Below are positions 18,145 through 27,756 of a stretch of DNA of 64,000 bases, in pieces (within the stretch, counting starts at the first letter, position 1; each line of letters begins with the position of its first letter). Source of the stretch: CAZEHJ01 sp964512485 (GTDB taxonomy: Bacteria > Bacteroidota > Rhodothermia > Rhodothermales > UBA10348). A model generated the notes under the pieces. That model searched no databases and was not told the DNA's origin. It saw only the letters and a program-made list of their open reading frames with translations. The stretch covers positions 1 to 64,000 of the forward strand of contig CAZEHJ010000002.1 of NCBI GenBank assembly GCA_964512485.1, in the 5' to 3' direction. Both the position numbers and the translations under genes were made by a program.

Positions 18145-18303
18145 TCATCGCCCAAACGTATCACCAAAAAAGTCATTTTCCTTCCACGTTGGTACCTCGT
18201 CTTCCATACCGGCCCTGTATCCGCTGCGAAGACCGGTCGCTTTGAACTGTTCGGCGACGTACACCGCTGCTTCATCGTATCCGGGAGGGGCCGACAAATC
18301 CGT
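18145..18303 (-). pseudogene. Possible 3' remnant of a truncated gene (M28 peptidase-like patch)
   Basis: A 52-codon open stretch, ended by TGA at 18145-18147 and lacking any start, reads as protein-like: PPGYDEAAVYVAEQFKATGL. The pattern GY(D)xAAxYVAxQFxxxGL is like the N-terminal helix of M28 aminopeptidases. Two adjacent in-frame stops (TGA TGA) lie directly before it. It is on the same strand as the SDR and ends 45 bp before it, so it may be the leftover of a former operon member. The rest of the 350 bp gap (18304-18449) holds nothing I recognise. Chance protein-likeness is possible. Confidence 0.3.
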
Positions 18304-18449
18304 TCATCAGGGGCGACAATGTCGCACATCAGGTCGTTCAGGGCAACTTTTGATAGTAATGACCATGCAGCGAAATAGAGCAGCGCAAACGACGTCAATG
18401 CGCTACATTCGGTCAGAATAAGACTCTCAGAACCGCCGGGGCCTAATAC

Positions 18450-19859
18450 GTGCCAAGACCGCTGAATAAACAGGTTGTCCATCCAGTCATGGTGGTTGTC
18501 TTCCTCGTACTTGCGTCTTGCTCGTCAGGCGAGGTCCAAAACGGAAATGACGGTGTTGCAAGGGGTACATCCGAAAAGCCCAATATTGTGTTTGTGTTCG
18601 CTGATCAGATGCCTGCTCATGCTCTGGGCGCCATGGGTAATGAGCAGATCATCACTCCAAATCTGGACAGACTGGCCGCTCAAGGCGTGATCACCAGCAA
18701 TGCGATATCGGGCCATCCAGTCTGTACTCCGTTTCGGGCCCAACTGTTGACGGGCCGCTATAGCCACTCGACGGGAGTGATCCTCAACGATGTTCGCCTT
18801 CCCGACGATGCTGTAATCTTCCCTGAGATTCTCAAGGACGAGGGATACACGACGGGATACATCGGTAAGTGGCATCTGGCGGGCGGTGACCGGGAGGACC
18901 CGGTTGATTCCGTTTCGAGGCGTGGTTGGGATTTCTGGGCCGTTCGAAATGTGTCGCACAGACACGACGATGTAAAATACTGGCTCAATGACGCGACTGA
19001 TCCCGTCGAAGCACCCGGTTGGGAGCCGGATATTCAGACGGATCTGGCCATTGATTTCATCGAGTCGAATAAAGACGCACCGTTCAGTCTGTTCATGTCT
19101 TTTGGTCCGCCGCATAATCCATACCCACTGGTCCCTCAGGAATTTGTGGATCTTTACGAGGGGGTCGACCTGATTCCGCGTCCGAACGTCCCGGTCGAAG
19201 ATGAGGAACGATTGCGATTTTATTACGCGGCGGTAACCAGCATCGATGCCAATATCGGGAGGCTGACCGCGGCTCTGGAAAGGAGCGGCGTGGCAGACAA
19301 CACTATCTTCGTCTTCACAGCTGACCACGGCGACATGTTGGGTTCCCAAGGTCACGTACTCAAGCAGCGCCCCTGGGAAGAGTCAATCAACATTCCGTTC
19401 ATCATGCGTTATCCGGCTCAGATTGATTCCGGTCAAAAACAGGACTGGATTGTGTCCACGGTGGACATGATGCCTACACTCTTGGGCTTGAGCGATATCC
19501 CCGTCCCTGAAGTCGTGGAAGGAATGGATCTTTCGGACGTGTTTCTGGGCACCTCAAATGAGCAACGGGAGGCAGCCTTCCTGTTCAACGTCCACAAGGA
19601 TGGTGGCCCGGGGACGGACTGGCGGGGAATTCGAACCAAAAAATGGGTGTATGCAAGGCACTACCGGGCCGATTGGGTCCTCTACGATCTGGAAAACGAC
19701 CCGTATGAACTCAATAACCTCGTTGATGACGAAAACTTCAGCGATGTAAAGGAAGAATTGAAACAACGATTGGAGGCGATGCGCATCGGTCTTGGCGAGT
19801 CACTGCCCCTGGTCGGTGTCGATCCGGCACCCATCGTGCTGCCCTCGCGATCCGATTGA
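18450..19859 (+). CDS. Sulfatase (S1 family, Cys-type), lipoprotein
   Basis: 469 aa with a GTG start. A lipoprotein signal (VMVVVFLVLASCSSG) places it in the envelope. The alkaline-phosphatase-fold domain starts PNIVFVFADQM; the sulfatase signature is HPVCTPFRAQLLTGRYS near residue 92, where the Cys becomes formylglycine. Metal ligands follow in FTADHGDMLGSQG near 290. The C-terminus (WVYARHYRADWVLYDLENDPYELNNL) is typical. It should remove sulfate esters from a carbohydrate. Activity needs a formylglycine-generating enzyme, and none is in this window. The frame could also start at the ATG 13 codons in. Confidence 0.88.
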   Translation: MPRPLNKQVVHPVMVVVFLVLASCSSGEVQNGNDGVARGTSEKPNIVFVFADQMPAHALGAMGNEQIITPNLDRLAAQGVITSNAISGHPVCTPFRAQLLTGRYSHSTGVILNDVRLPDDAVIFPEILKDEGYTTGYIGKWHLAGGDREDPVDSVSRRGWDFWAVRNVSHRHDDVKYWLNDATDPVEAPGWEPDIQTDLAIDFIESNKDAPFSLFMSFGPPHNPYPLVPQEFVDLYEGVDLIPRPNVPVEDEERLRFYYAAVTSIDANIGRLTAALERSGVADNTIFVFTADHGDMLGSQGHVLKQRPWEESINIPFIMRYPAQIDSGQKQDWIVSTVDMMPTLLGLSDIPVPEVVEGMDLSDVFLGTSNEQREAAFLFNVHKDGGPGTDWRGIRTKKWVYARHYRADWVLYDLENDPYELNNLVDDENFSDVKEELKQRLEAMRIGLGESLPLVGVDPAPIVLPSRSD

Positions 19860-19924
19860 GTCCCCGCTTGCGGTTGATGCTGACGCAGGTCAGAACGCTC
19901 GGTCATTTTTGTCTGGATCATTGC

Positions 19925-19930
19925 TATACT
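19925..19930 (+). promoter_or_regulatory. Candidate -10 element (TATACT) before lutABC
   Basis: TATACT lies 40 bp before the lutA ATG in an otherwise non-coding 111 bp gap and is one mismatch from the sigma-70 consensus. No good -35 hexamer is visible 16-18 bp upstream. Assignment is tentative. Confidence 0.3.
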
Positions 19931-19970
19931 GCTTTTCGTCACGTCTCACGTTCTCAGTCGATTTCACCTC

Positions 19971-20711
19971 ATGCGCGTCGGCTTATTTATTCCCTGTTAC
20001 ATAGATCAGTTCAAGCCGGATGTCGCAATTGCGACACTCGAATTGCTTGAGAAACTGGGATGTGAAGTTGAATACCCGACCGATCAGACGTGTTGTGGTC
20101 AACCGTTGGCCAATGCGGGCCAGGAGTCAAACAGCGAACCCACCATGCGACATTTCGTGTCTTTGTTCGCAGATTGTGACCATATCGTTTCGCCTTCGGG
20201 AAGCTGTGTTTTGCACGTTCGAGAGAGATACGGAGCGCTGGGTGGTGGCCATATGGTCGAAAAAGTCAGGACAAATACGCTGGAATTATGCGAATTCCTC
20301 TCCGACGTAATGCATATCAAGGAGCTGGACAGTTCTTTTCCGCACCGCGTTGGGCTGCTCACTGGCTGTCATGGACTTCGAGGCCTCAGGCTTGGAGGTG
20401 CTTCTGAACTCATGGAACAGGGGCCCGACAAAGTGCGTCAGGTGCTTGACCTGGTAGATGATCTAGAAATTGTCGAAACAACCCGACCCGATGAGTGCTG
20501 TGGTTTTGGAGGCATGTTCGCCGTCAAGGAAGAAGCCGTTTCCGGTTCGATGGGTCGAGATCGTTTGAGAGACTTCGTGGCTCACGGTGCGGAGTATATC
20601 ACAGGCACGGACATGTCTTGCCTCATGCACCTCGAAGGAATAGTCCGGCGCGATGGCCTGCCGCTACGGGTGGTTCACCTTGCCGAAATATTGAATGGGG
20701 GTGCCCAGTGA
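19971..20711 (+). CDS. lutA: L-lactate oxidation subunit LutA (Fe-S oxidoreductase)
   Basis: 246 aa. Two cysteine-rich CCG domains are visible: DQTCCGQPL near residue 42 with a later CVLH, and the second pair GCHGLRGL near 125 and DECCGFGGMF near 172. LutA, LutB and LutC form the iron-sulfur complex that oxidises L-lactate to pyruvate. The reading frame ends in GTGA shared with the lutB start, so the genes are translationally coupled. In this region L-lactate is the expected end product of rhamnose breakdown by the operon on the other strand. Confidence 0.92.
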   Translation: MRVGLFIPCYIDQFKPDVAIATLELLEKLGCEVEYPTDQTCCGQPLANAGQESNSEPTMRHFVSLFADCDHIVSPSGSCVLHVRERYGALGGGHMVEKVRTNTLELCEFLSDVMHIKELDSSFPHRVGLLTGCHGLRGLRLGGASELMEQGPDKVRQVLDLVDDLEIVETTRPDECCGFGGMFAVKEEAVSGSMGRDRLRDFVAHGAEYITGTDMSCLMHLEGIVRRDGLPLRVVHLAEILNGGAQ

Positions 20712-22072
20712 GTCACCCCAAACAGGCTGCCGAGTTCAATGCTGATCTGGAACGGACGCAATGGCATGATGAAACGTTGTGGCTGGTCCGTGAAAAACGT
20801 GACACAGCGGCGGGTTCTGTACCAGGTTGGGAGGATCTCCGGGAACGCGCATCCCAGATCAAAGGAAACGCACTTTCTCGACTCGACGACTACCTCAAGG
20901 AGTTTGAACAAAAAGCGGTTTCAAACGGCATACACGTTCACTGGGCTTCAGATGCGGCCGAACACAACGGAATCGTTCTTCAGATTCTGAAGGATCGAGG
21001 CGCCAAGCACCTGGTCAAGAGTAAGTCGATGCTCACCGAGGAATGCCAACTCAATCCCTACCTCCATGCCAATGGGATAGAGGTTATTGATACGGATCTC
21101 GGCGAACGCATCGTTCAGATAGCCGATGAGGCTCCGAGTCACATCGTCATGCCGGCCATCCACATGCGCAAGGAGGAAGTCGGGGATCTGTTTCATGATC
21201 ACCTTGGAAGCGACGAAGGCGCGACCGATCCCGATTACCTGACAGAAGTGGCCCGGCAAAGTCTCAGGAAGTCGTTTCTCGAGGCGGATGCTGCTCTTAC
21301 GGGTGTCAATTTTGCCGTAGCCGAGACAGGCGGATTTGTCGTCTGCACAAACGAAGGCAATGCCGACCTGGGTGTCCATCTCGCACCTGTTCACATTGCC
21401 AGCATGGGCATTGAAAAGATTATTCCTCGCGCAGATGATCTCGGCGTTTTCTTGCGGCTGCTTGCCAGAAGTGCTACGGGTCAGGACCTGACAGTCTACA
21501 CGTCACATTTTCATGGCCCACGTCCGGGAGCGGAAATGCATCTTGTTCTTGTCGACAACGGAAGGTCAGCGCGGCTCGGTCAGGAAGAATTCAGGGACGC
21601 GCTGAAGTGCATCCGATGCGGAGCCTGCATGAACACGTGTCCGGTGTATCGGCGCAGTGGTGGTCACAGCTACGGCTGGACGGTACCGGGACCTCTGGGC
21701 TCCGTACTTGCCCCGCACGTCGATATGGAGTCATTTTCCAGCCTGCCATTCGCGTCCACGCTGTGTGGTTCGTGTACGGATGTCTGCCCGGTGAAAATCG
21801 ATCTGCATGGGCAGCTTTATGCGTGGCGTCAAAAAATTGTGGCCGCGCAGAAGGCAGCGGATCGGCCGCTGGCGATGCGACTCATGGCACGTGTTCTGGC
21901 ACGTCCTCTCGCGTTTCGCATTTCGGGTTGGTTTGCCAGGAGGATGCTGCGACGCGGATGGACCCCGGCGAAGAATAGTATGCTATCAGATTGGACTTCG
22001 TCGAGGGATCTGCCCTCTGCTCCCGAGCAAAGTTTTCGGTCCTGGTATTTGAAGAACCGTAAGGTCCAATGA
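20708..22072 (+). CDS. lutB: L-lactate oxidation subunit LutB (two [4Fe-4S] clusters)
   Basis: 454 aa. The N-terminal half is an LUD domain (ETGGFVVCTNEGN, then GIEKIIPRADDLG); the C-terminal part has two ferredoxin-type clusters, CIRCGACMNTCPVY near residue 302 and CGSCTDVCPVKID near 355. The GTG at 20708 overlaps the lutA stop by four bases and starts the protein with MSHPKQAAEF, matching the usual LutB length. A longer frame back to 20495 would overlap lutA and is not supported. It overlaps lutC by four bases (ATGA). Confidence 0.92.
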   Translation: MSHPKQAAEFNADLERTQWHDETLWLVREKRDTAAGSVPGWEDLRERASQIKGNALSRLDDYLKEFEQKAVSNGIHVHWASDAAEHNGIVLQILKDRGAKHLVKSKSMLTEECQLNPYLHANGIEVIDTDLGERIVQIADEAPSHIVMPAIHMRKEEVGDLFHDHLGSDEGATDPDYLTEVARQSLRKSFLEADAALTGVNFAVAETGGFVVCTNEGNADLGVHLAPVHIASMGIEKIIPRADDLGVFLRLLARSATGQDLTVYTSHFHGPRPGAEMHLVLVDNGRSARLGQEEFRDALKCIRCGACMNTCPVYRRSGGHSYGWTVPGPLGSVLAPHVDMESFSSLPFASTLCGSCTDVCPVKIDLHGQLYAWRQKIVAAQKAADRPLAMRLMARVLARPLAFRISGWFARRMLRRGWTPAKNSMLSDWTSSRDLPSAPEQSFRSWYLKNRKVQ

Positions 22073-22671
22073 ACAGTCGCGATCACATACTGACCGAAAT
22101 CAAACGGAACCGACCGCCGGAGGTACTGCTTCCCGAGAGAGGCAAGCACGCTGGTGATTCAGCGGCTTTGCAAGCGGAGGGATCTCTCGTTTCGCGTTTT
22201 GAGTCGGTTTCGATTCGCATTTCCAGCGAAGTATTGCACGTCGCGCGCTCAGATTGGGACAGCCTCCTTGTGGGTCAATTCGGTGGAGAAAGAAGGATCG
22301 CATCAACGATATCGGGTGCCGACTTCGGAAATCTGAGAATTGAACCAGACATGGATCCCAAATCCCTTTCGCCGCTGGATGTACTCGTTTGTCAGGGGGA
22401 TTTTGGTGTGGCTGAAAACGGAGCCGTCTGGATTCAAGATTCGGCACTCATGGTCAGAGCCGCGCCATTCCTGGCTGAGCATCTCGTCATTATTCTTGAT
22501 CGAACCCAGATGGTCGCGACGATGCACGAAGCTTATTCCAGACTCCAGACCAATCTGGGAATGTTTGGAATGTTCGTCGCGGGTCCCTCAAAAACCGCAG
22601 ATATCGAACAGTCTCTGGTCGTCGGGGCGCAAGGTCCTCGAAGAAATACAATTGTTCTTCTCTCGGATTGA
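22069..22671 (+). CDS. lutC: L-lactate oxidation subunit LutC (LUD domain)
   Basis: 200 aa, a single LUD domain. Features are SADFGNLRIEPD, DVLVCQGDFGVAENGAVW, PFLAEHLVIIL and FVAGPSKTADIEQSLVVGAQGPR, the last being the conserved C-terminal LutC segment. It completes the three-gene lactate-utilisation unit with LutA and LutB, coupled by ATGA. It converges with the rhamnose aldolase-dehydrogenase gene, with an 83 bp gap. Confidence 0.9.
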   Translation: MNSRDHILTEIKRNRPPEVLLPERGKHAGDSAALQAEGSLVSRFESVSIRISSEVLHVARSDWDSLLVGQFGGERRIASTISGADFGNLRIEPDMDPKSLSPLDVLVCQGDFGVAENGAVWIQDSALMVRAAPFLAEHLVIILDRTQMVATMHEAYSRLQTNLGMFGMFVAGPSKTADIEQSLVVGAQGPRRNTIVLLSD

Positions 22672-22691
22672 GCGTCACGCGAGATGGGTGG

Positions 22692-22736
22692 AAGCGCGCG
22701 GCGGGTCGAAGCCACGAGGCGGGCGCAAGCGCGCGG
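22692..22736. repeat. GC-rich pair of 10 bp direct repeats in a convergent gap
   Basis: AAGCGCGCGG occurs at 22692-22701 and again at 22727-22736 in the 83 bp gap between lutC and the rhamnose aldolase gene. The GCGCGC core is self-complementary, so the two copies could pair as a stem, but there is no T-tract and I do not call a terminator. Confidence 0.4.
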
Positions 22737-22754
22737 TACCACTGGCACCCGTGC

Positions 22755-24950
22755 TCACCTCAAGAAGGCCTCCGGGAGACCGCCGTCTACATTGATGATC
22801 TGTCCCGTTGTTTTACCAAGGCGCTGACTGACGAACAGAAAAACAGCTTCAGCCTGATCCTGGGGCGTAATGGCCTTTTTTGTCAGGGTGCGTTGAGCAT
22901 AGAACTCGGACAGACGTCTACGCAGCAGCTCCGTTGATTCATCTTCGTCATATGACAGCCCATACTTGGCCAGCGAAGCCATGACCCGATCCTTCGGAAA
23001 CATGGAACTGCCTTCGACAACGGTAGCGGGCGCCACGCCGTTCACCCGAACAAGTGGCGCCAGATCGATGGCCAACTCCCTGACGAGATGGTTGGCGGCC
23101 GCTTTGCTTCCATCATAGGCGAAACTGCCTGCTTTTGGGACGACAGCGTTCACGCTTGTCGTGATCACCATGCTGCCTTCCAGCCCCTGAGCGTCCCAGA
23201 CCCTGCGCGCTTCATCGGCTACGAGCCAGGAGCCGGTCACGTTGACACGGAACGAGTCCTCCCAGCTTTTGTCCGGGATGATGCCATCGGCATCGGAACT
23301 GACATAAATGCCGGCCGTGACGATGACGTGATCCAGTCCTCCATATGCGAGAACCACGTCTTCCATCGCTGAGCGGATGGATGCTCGATTCGTGATATCC
23401 ACCATTAATCCGACCACATCTGCACATCCTGAGATCCCCGTTCCAGCAACGCCGATTCCTGTTCCGACGCGATCGAGCAGCTCTTGCGCCGTCGATTCAG
23501 CGGCATCAAGGTTGAGGTCCGCCGCCGCCGAGACCGCACCTTCTTTGTTGAGGCGCTGTGTGACCAGTCGACCGATCCCACTTCCGGCACCCACAACGAA
23601 AGCGACCTGACGAGCCAGTTCTTTTTCGGCAGGCATACGTCTGAGTTTGGCTTCTTCAAGCGCCCAGTACTCGATGTCAAACGCTTCTTGCCTGGGCAGG
23701 GCCGTGTAGGTTGAAACTGCCTCGGCAGTTCGCATGACTTCGATTGCACACTTGAAAAACTCCGCAGTTACCCGGCTTTCGCTCTTCGACTTACCCCATC
23801 CGATCAGTCCGACACCGGGGATCAGGATCACCGTCGGGTCTCCTCCTCGCATCGCGGGAGAATCAGCGCGTTTACAAGATTCGTAGTACGCTGCGTAGTC
23901 ATTGCGGTATTGGGCAAGACCGTCATCCAGCCTGGACTTCAGATCATCTAGGTTGTCGACATCTGGACTCCAGTCGACATATAGCGGCTTAATTTTCGTT
24001 CTCAGAAAATGATCGGGACAGGACGTGCCCAGCTCTGCCAGTTGAGCTGCATTGTTTGCCCCGACGAAATCAAGCACATTGTCGCTCATTTCGACCGTCG
24101 CGATCATGCGTGCTTTCTGGCCGAGTCGTCCACGCAACCACGGCAACAGCCGAACGAGGACGGACTTTCGTGACTGTTCATCGAGGACGGGATGTCTGAG
24201 GCCGCCCAACGTTTTTTGTCCCTCGTCGAACTGATCCAGATAGCGTGCTGCCTGATCGATGAGTCGGAGGGTGAGCAGATAACATTCCTTATCGTCGTCT
24301 GCCCAGTTGATCAGTCCGTGGCCTCCGAGAATAACGCCGTGTGCTTCAGGGTGATTTTGACAGACTTCCTGAAGTGCGAGACCAAGTTCGAATCCCGGTC
24401 TCTGCCAGTCGACCCACTGAATCTCGTCGCCGTAGATCTCGCGAGTCAATTCGGGACCATTATCCGCAGTAGCGATAGCAATGCAGGAAACCGGATGCAT
24501 GTGATCTACATGGGCATGCGGAATGAACGAGTGCAGCGGCGTGTCAATGCTTGGCGGTCGGGGGTTCAGATTGAACGTCGTGTGGGCATACATGGACACC
24601 ATCGTGTCCTCAGCCGGCGTTTTTGGACCGCGATCGTCGAACCCTTCGTAAACATTCTGGAGAGCAATCAGCTTCTCCTGATACAATGAGGCGAAGTTTT
24701 CTTTTTTTGCTGTCCTGAGGTCTCCCCCGGATCCCTTTACCCACAGAACTTCAACCGACTCGCCGGTCAGCGAATCCGTCTGGTGCAATTTCGAGGATGT
24801 GTTTCCACCTCCGGTATTCGTGATCCTCCAATCGCTACCGAGGAGATTCGATCGGTAGACCAACCGTTCCACGGGGTCGAGACCGTCTGCTACCTCGTCA
24901 TCCCACTGGCTGTCGAAGAAGGTGGAAGGTGATTGTGTCTGCGTTTCCAT
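22755..24950 (-). CDS. rhaEW: Bifunctional rhamnulose-1-phosphate aldolase / L-lactaldehyde dehydrogenase (SDR)
   Basis: 731 aa. Residues about 1-430 are a class II aldolase domain: TNTGGGNTSSKL, VLWVKGSGGDL, the metal histidines in PHAHVDHMHP near 147, and LGGHGLINW near 215. Residues about 455-731 form an SDR: GAGSGIGRLVTQ, the catalytic Tyr in FAYDGSKAA and the end TTGQIINVDGGLPEAFLR. It splits rhamnulose-1-phosphate into DHAP and L-lactaldehyde and oxidises the latter to L-lactate. It is the last gene of the operon, 11 bp after rhaB. Confidence 0.92.
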   Translation of the reverse strand: METQTQSPSTFFDSQWDDEVADGLDPVERLVYRSNLLGSDWRITNTGGGNTSSKLHQTDSLTGESVEVLWVKGSGGDLRTAKKENFASLYQEKLIALQNVYEGFDDRGPKTPAEDTMVSMYAHTTFNLNPRPPSIDTPLHSFIPHAHVDHMHPVSCIAIATADNGPELTREIYGDEIQWVDWQRPGFELGLALQEVCQNHPEAHGVILGGHGLINWADDDKECYLLTLRLIDQAARYLDQFDEGQKTLGGLRHPVLDEQSRKSVLVRLLPWLRGRLGQKARMIATVEMSDNVLDFVGANNAAQLAELGTSCPDHFLRTKIKPLYVDWSPDVDNLDDLKSRLDDGLAQYRNDYAAYYESCKRADSPAMRGGDPTVILIPGVGLIGWGKSKSESRVTAEFFKCAIEVMRTAEAVSTYTALPRQEAFDIEYWALEEAKLRRMPAEKELARQVAFVVGAGSGIGRLVTQRLNKEGAVSAAADLNLDAAESTAQELLDRVGTGIGVAGTGISGCADVVGLMVDITNRASIRSAMEDVVLAYGGLDHVIVTAGIYVSSDADGIIPDKSWEDSFRVNVTGSWLVADEARRVWDAQGLEGSMVITTSVNAVVPKAGSFAYDGSKAAANHLVRELAIDLAPLVRVNGVAPATVVEGSSMFPKDRVMASLAKYGLSYDEDESTELLRRRLSEFYAQRTLTKKAITPQDQAEAVFLFVSQRLGKTTGQIINVDGGLPEAFLR

Positions 24951-24961
24951 GAGGATGGGTT

Positions 24962-26428
24962 TTATTCCGGATCAGGCGAATATACTCTCAGATCACTTGA
25001 ATTGGCGACGATATCGCGGATCTCCATTCCTTCAGGAAGATCTCCCATGGATCGGGCCTGAATGAGAAGATTGCCAATTGCGGTGGCTTCCGTTGGGCCG
25101 GCAACGACCTCGCAATTCAGGGCGCTTGAGGTAAGCTGACACAGAAGACTGTTTCGAGAGCCACCCCCGACCAGGTAGATGCGTCCATAGGTGGCACCGG
25201 TGACACGTTCCAGTTCAATGAGGGTCTTTGCGTAGCTGTGCGCTATGCTGCCAAGAATCGAAAGGACGATTGCTCCCCGCGAATCTGGAACGTCCAAATT
25301 GGACTCTCTGCAATACGCCTGAAGTCGTTCCACCATGGGGCCACGAGAAAGGAATCGGCGATCTTCAAGATCGATCGTGGTCGGCGCGAGAGCGCTCGTC
25401 GGTGCACTCCTCGACTGCTCTTCAATTTGAGCCAGGACCGCATATGCTTCATCCTCCAGATCCGACCATTCAAGGTCGTCGGTTTGGCGCCATTCTCTCA
25501 TGCATTCCTGCAGCACCCACAATCCTGTCAGGTTTTTCAGGAATCGAATGGTTCCGTCGAGTCCGGCTTCGTTGGTAAAGCCGGCCTCCCGGGCAGCATC
25601 AGTCAGGAGCGGCGCACGCCTTTCATCGCCCATACAGGACCAGGTCCCGCAGCTAATGAAGGCCCAGGATTGACCTGGATCCTGGTTTTGCGCGCCTGCA
25701 GGAGTAGCTGCGACCGCGCATCCCGTGTCGTGAGAGCAGGTAGCGACAACCTTGATTTTCGGATGCAATATGGCACGGCCCAGAACCGATCCCGAGGGCA
25801 CAATTTCGGGCCACTGAGCAGGATCGAGGCCGAATTTCGAAAGCAGTGCCATGGACCATTGCTTCTCGTGTACGTCCATCATCTGAGTCGTACTCGCCAT
25901 TGAAACTTCGATTTTTGCGGCTCCGGAGAATCGATAGTTGAAATAATCGGCGATCGGCAGGTTGAGCACCCCGGCGGGCCCGGTTTCATCCTCCTTTTCC
26001 GCCATCAACTGATACAAGGTGTTGAAAGGAAGAAATTGTATACCGGTCGTGCTGTAAATCTCTTTTGCTGACGAAATCCTAAAGGCGCTCTCCATAACAC
26101 CCGTAGTTCTTGGGTCCCGATAACAGTAAGCATCGGCAATCGACCTGCCGAGAGAGTCAAGTTGGACGTAATCGATGCCCCAGGAATCCACGGAGATACT
26201 TTTCAACGCCGGAGCTGCCGCCAGGGCTTTCTCCAGTCCGATTTTGAGCTCGGACCATATAGTGTCCAGATCCCAGAATAGGTGGTCGTCTCGTTCCAGA
26301 ATCGGAGTCGAAAAACGGTGGAGCTCGGTCAATTCCAGGGATCGGTCCCTTAAAATCCCCAGAATCGCCCTGCTTGTCGATGCGCCAAGATCAAACGCCA
26401 GGTAGGCAGTTGAAGCCGAAGAGGTCAT
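24962..26428 (-). CDS. rhaB: Rhamnulokinase (FGGY family)
   Basis: 488 aa, cytoplasmic. The FGGY kinase signatures are AFDLGASTSRAILG at the N-terminus, SVDSWGIDYVQLDSLG near residue 88, a phosphate loop CGTWSCMGDERR near 270, and GGGSRNSLLCQLTSSAL near 430, with ATAIGNLLIQA at the end. It phosphorylates L-rhamnulose. Its start overlaps the stop of rhaI by four bases (ATGA), showing tight coupling. Confidence 0.92.
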   Translation of the reverse strand: MTSSASTAYLAFDLGASTSRAILGILRDRSLELTELHRFSTPILERDDHLFWDLDTIWSELKIGLEKALAAAPALKSISVDSWGIDYVQLDSLGRSIADAYCYRDPRTTGVMESAFRISSAKEIYSTTGIQFLPFNTLYQLMAEKEDETGPAGVLNLPIADYFNYRFSGAAKIEVSMASTTQMMDVHEKQWSMALLSKFGLDPAQWPEIVPSGSVLGRAILHPKIKVVATCSHDTGCAVAATPAGAQNQDPGQSWAFISCGTWSCMGDERRAPLLTDAAREAGFTNEAGLDGTIRFLKNLTGLWVLQECMREWRQTDDLEWSDLEDEAYAVLAQIEEQSRSAPTSALAPTTIDLEDRRFLSRGPMVERLQAYCRESNLDVPDSRGAIVLSILGSIAHSYAKTLIELERVTGATYGRIYLVGGGSRNSLLCQLTSSALNCEVVAGPTEATAIGNLLIQARSMGDLPEGMEIRDIVANSSDLRVYSPDPE

Positions 26429-27708
26429 AGGCTTTTTGGTGGGGTGTAGCCCTCCGATGTTCTCGCCCTGGCAACTTTCTCCCGGTATTTCGAGTCCCGG
26501 AAAGCCCGGATGGGATCCAGGGCGCCACCTCGTCGAACCCGTGCTTCCGCCGTCAGGGCGCGAACGTCTGTTTCATAGGCCTGCTTCAACGTCTTCTCTG
26601 CCATCATGACATCGTTCGAATCCTGAAACCCAGACAGCGTGTTGCGATCGATGATGAGAGCTCGTGCATACGCGTTCTGAAGGGCTTCTACGCTCTGCAG
26701 CAATGCTTCAATGGGGTCTTTCAAGTTATGGCTCTGATCAAGCATATAGGCGGGATTGAACCCGGCGCCTAGTTCAATTCTGGCATCAACGAGTTCATTG
26801 AAGATGAGGAAGAGCTGATAGGGCCGGATGGATCCTGTCGTCAGATCATCATCGCCGTATGCTGAGTCATTGAAGTGAAATCCTCCCAGTTTCCCAGCCG
26901 TTATCAGCCTCGCGACAATCATTTCCACGTTGGTATTTGGAAGATGATGTCCAAGATCAACGAGACACGACGCCTTTTCGCCGAGAGACTGTGCCAACAT
27001 GAGTGACGACCCCCAGTCCTGTACGATTGTCGAATAAAATGCCGGCTCAAAGGGCTTGTGTTCTGTGAAGAGCTGCCAGTCCTGAGGGAGTTGGGCATAG
27101 ATCTGCTGCAGGCTCTGAATGACCCGATCAAAACTGCGACGAAAGTGCGTCTGGCCGGGATAATTTGAGCCATCCGCCAACCAAATCGTTACAGATTTCG
27201 AGCCCAGTTTGCGCCCGATGTCGATCACGTGCAGATTGTGATGGATCGCTTGCTGCCTGGTCGCGGCGTCACTGTGGCCCAGGGATCCAAATTTGTAGCT
27301 CAGTGCCTGACCAGCCTGATCCTGAAAGGTGTTTGAGTTGACGGCGTCAAACTCAAGGCCGAGTTCATTCGCCTGATCGAGGAGTGCCTGCACATTTTCT
27401 GGCTCATCCCACGGGATATGAAGGGATACCCGACCCGTCGAACGGGTCAACGCGTGGACGACTGAGATGTCGTCCATCTTCTCGTGGATGTCTCGAGGCT
27501 CTCCAATTCCGGGAAATCGACCAAAACGCGTGCCGCCCGTCCCAAGTGCCCAGGAAGGAATCGCAACCTGAAATTCGCTCACTTTCTCGAGGACATCCTC
27601 GAAATTGATGCCATCGCCGGAAAACCGCTCTTTCAGGTCGGAGACATCCCGACGGTGTCGTTCCAGATCGTCTTCGTTGCTCTGCAGGATGCTCGTCGGA
27701 TCAATCAT
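26425..27708 (-). CDS. rhaI: L-rhamnose isomerase (RhaI type)
   Basis: 427 aa, TIM-barrel sugar isomerase converting L-rhamnose to L-rhamnulose. Matching features are VSEFQVAIPSWALGTGGTRFGRF, SLHIPWDE, SVTIWLADGSNYPGQ near residue 172, FTEHKPFEPAFY near 215, SCLVDLGHHLPNTNVE near 250 and FHFNDSAYGDDDL near 285; the acids and His in the last three are the metal ligands. This is the RhaI group, not the E. coli RhaA group. It is 48 bp downstream of a small membrane gene that follows the transporter. Confidence 0.9.
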   Translation of the reverse strand: MIDPTSILQSNEDDLERHRRDVSDLKERFSGDGINFEDVLEKVSEFQVAIPSWALGTGGTRFGRFPGIGEPRDIHEKMDDISVVHALTRSTGRVSLHIPWDEPENVQALLDQANELGLEFDAVNSNTFQDQAGQALSYKFGSLGHSDAATRQQAIHHNLHVIDIGRKLGSKSVTIWLADGSNYPGQTHFRRSFDRVIQSLQQIYAQLPQDWQLFTEHKPFEPAFYSTIVQDWGSSLMLAQSLGEKASCLVDLGHHLPNTNVEMIVARLITAGKLGGFHFNDSAYGDDDLTTGSIRPYQLFLIFNELVDARIELGAGFNPAYMLDQSHNLKDPIEALLQSVEALQNAYARALIIDRNTLSGFQDSNDVMMAEKTLKQAYETDVRALTAEARVRRGGALDPIRAFRDSKYREKVARARTSEGYTPPKSL

Positions 27709-27756
27709 GTTTCGGTATATCGAAGGGGAAACGTAGCGCTGGATTTGAGGGCGTCT

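Noticed and set aside
18111..18482. 123-codon minus-strand frame over the gap before the first sulfatase
   Set aside because: Its composition is not protein-like and it overlaps both the SDR start and the sulfatase start; the remnant in another frame is a better reading.
20495..20707. Longer N-terminus for LutB
   Set aside because: The extra 71 codons are a shadow of lutA; the GTG overlapping the lutA stop gives the usual LutB length.
22672..22754. Bidirectional terminator between lutC and the rhamnose operon
   Set aside because: Only a GCGCGC self-complementary core with no T-run; recorded as a repeat instead.
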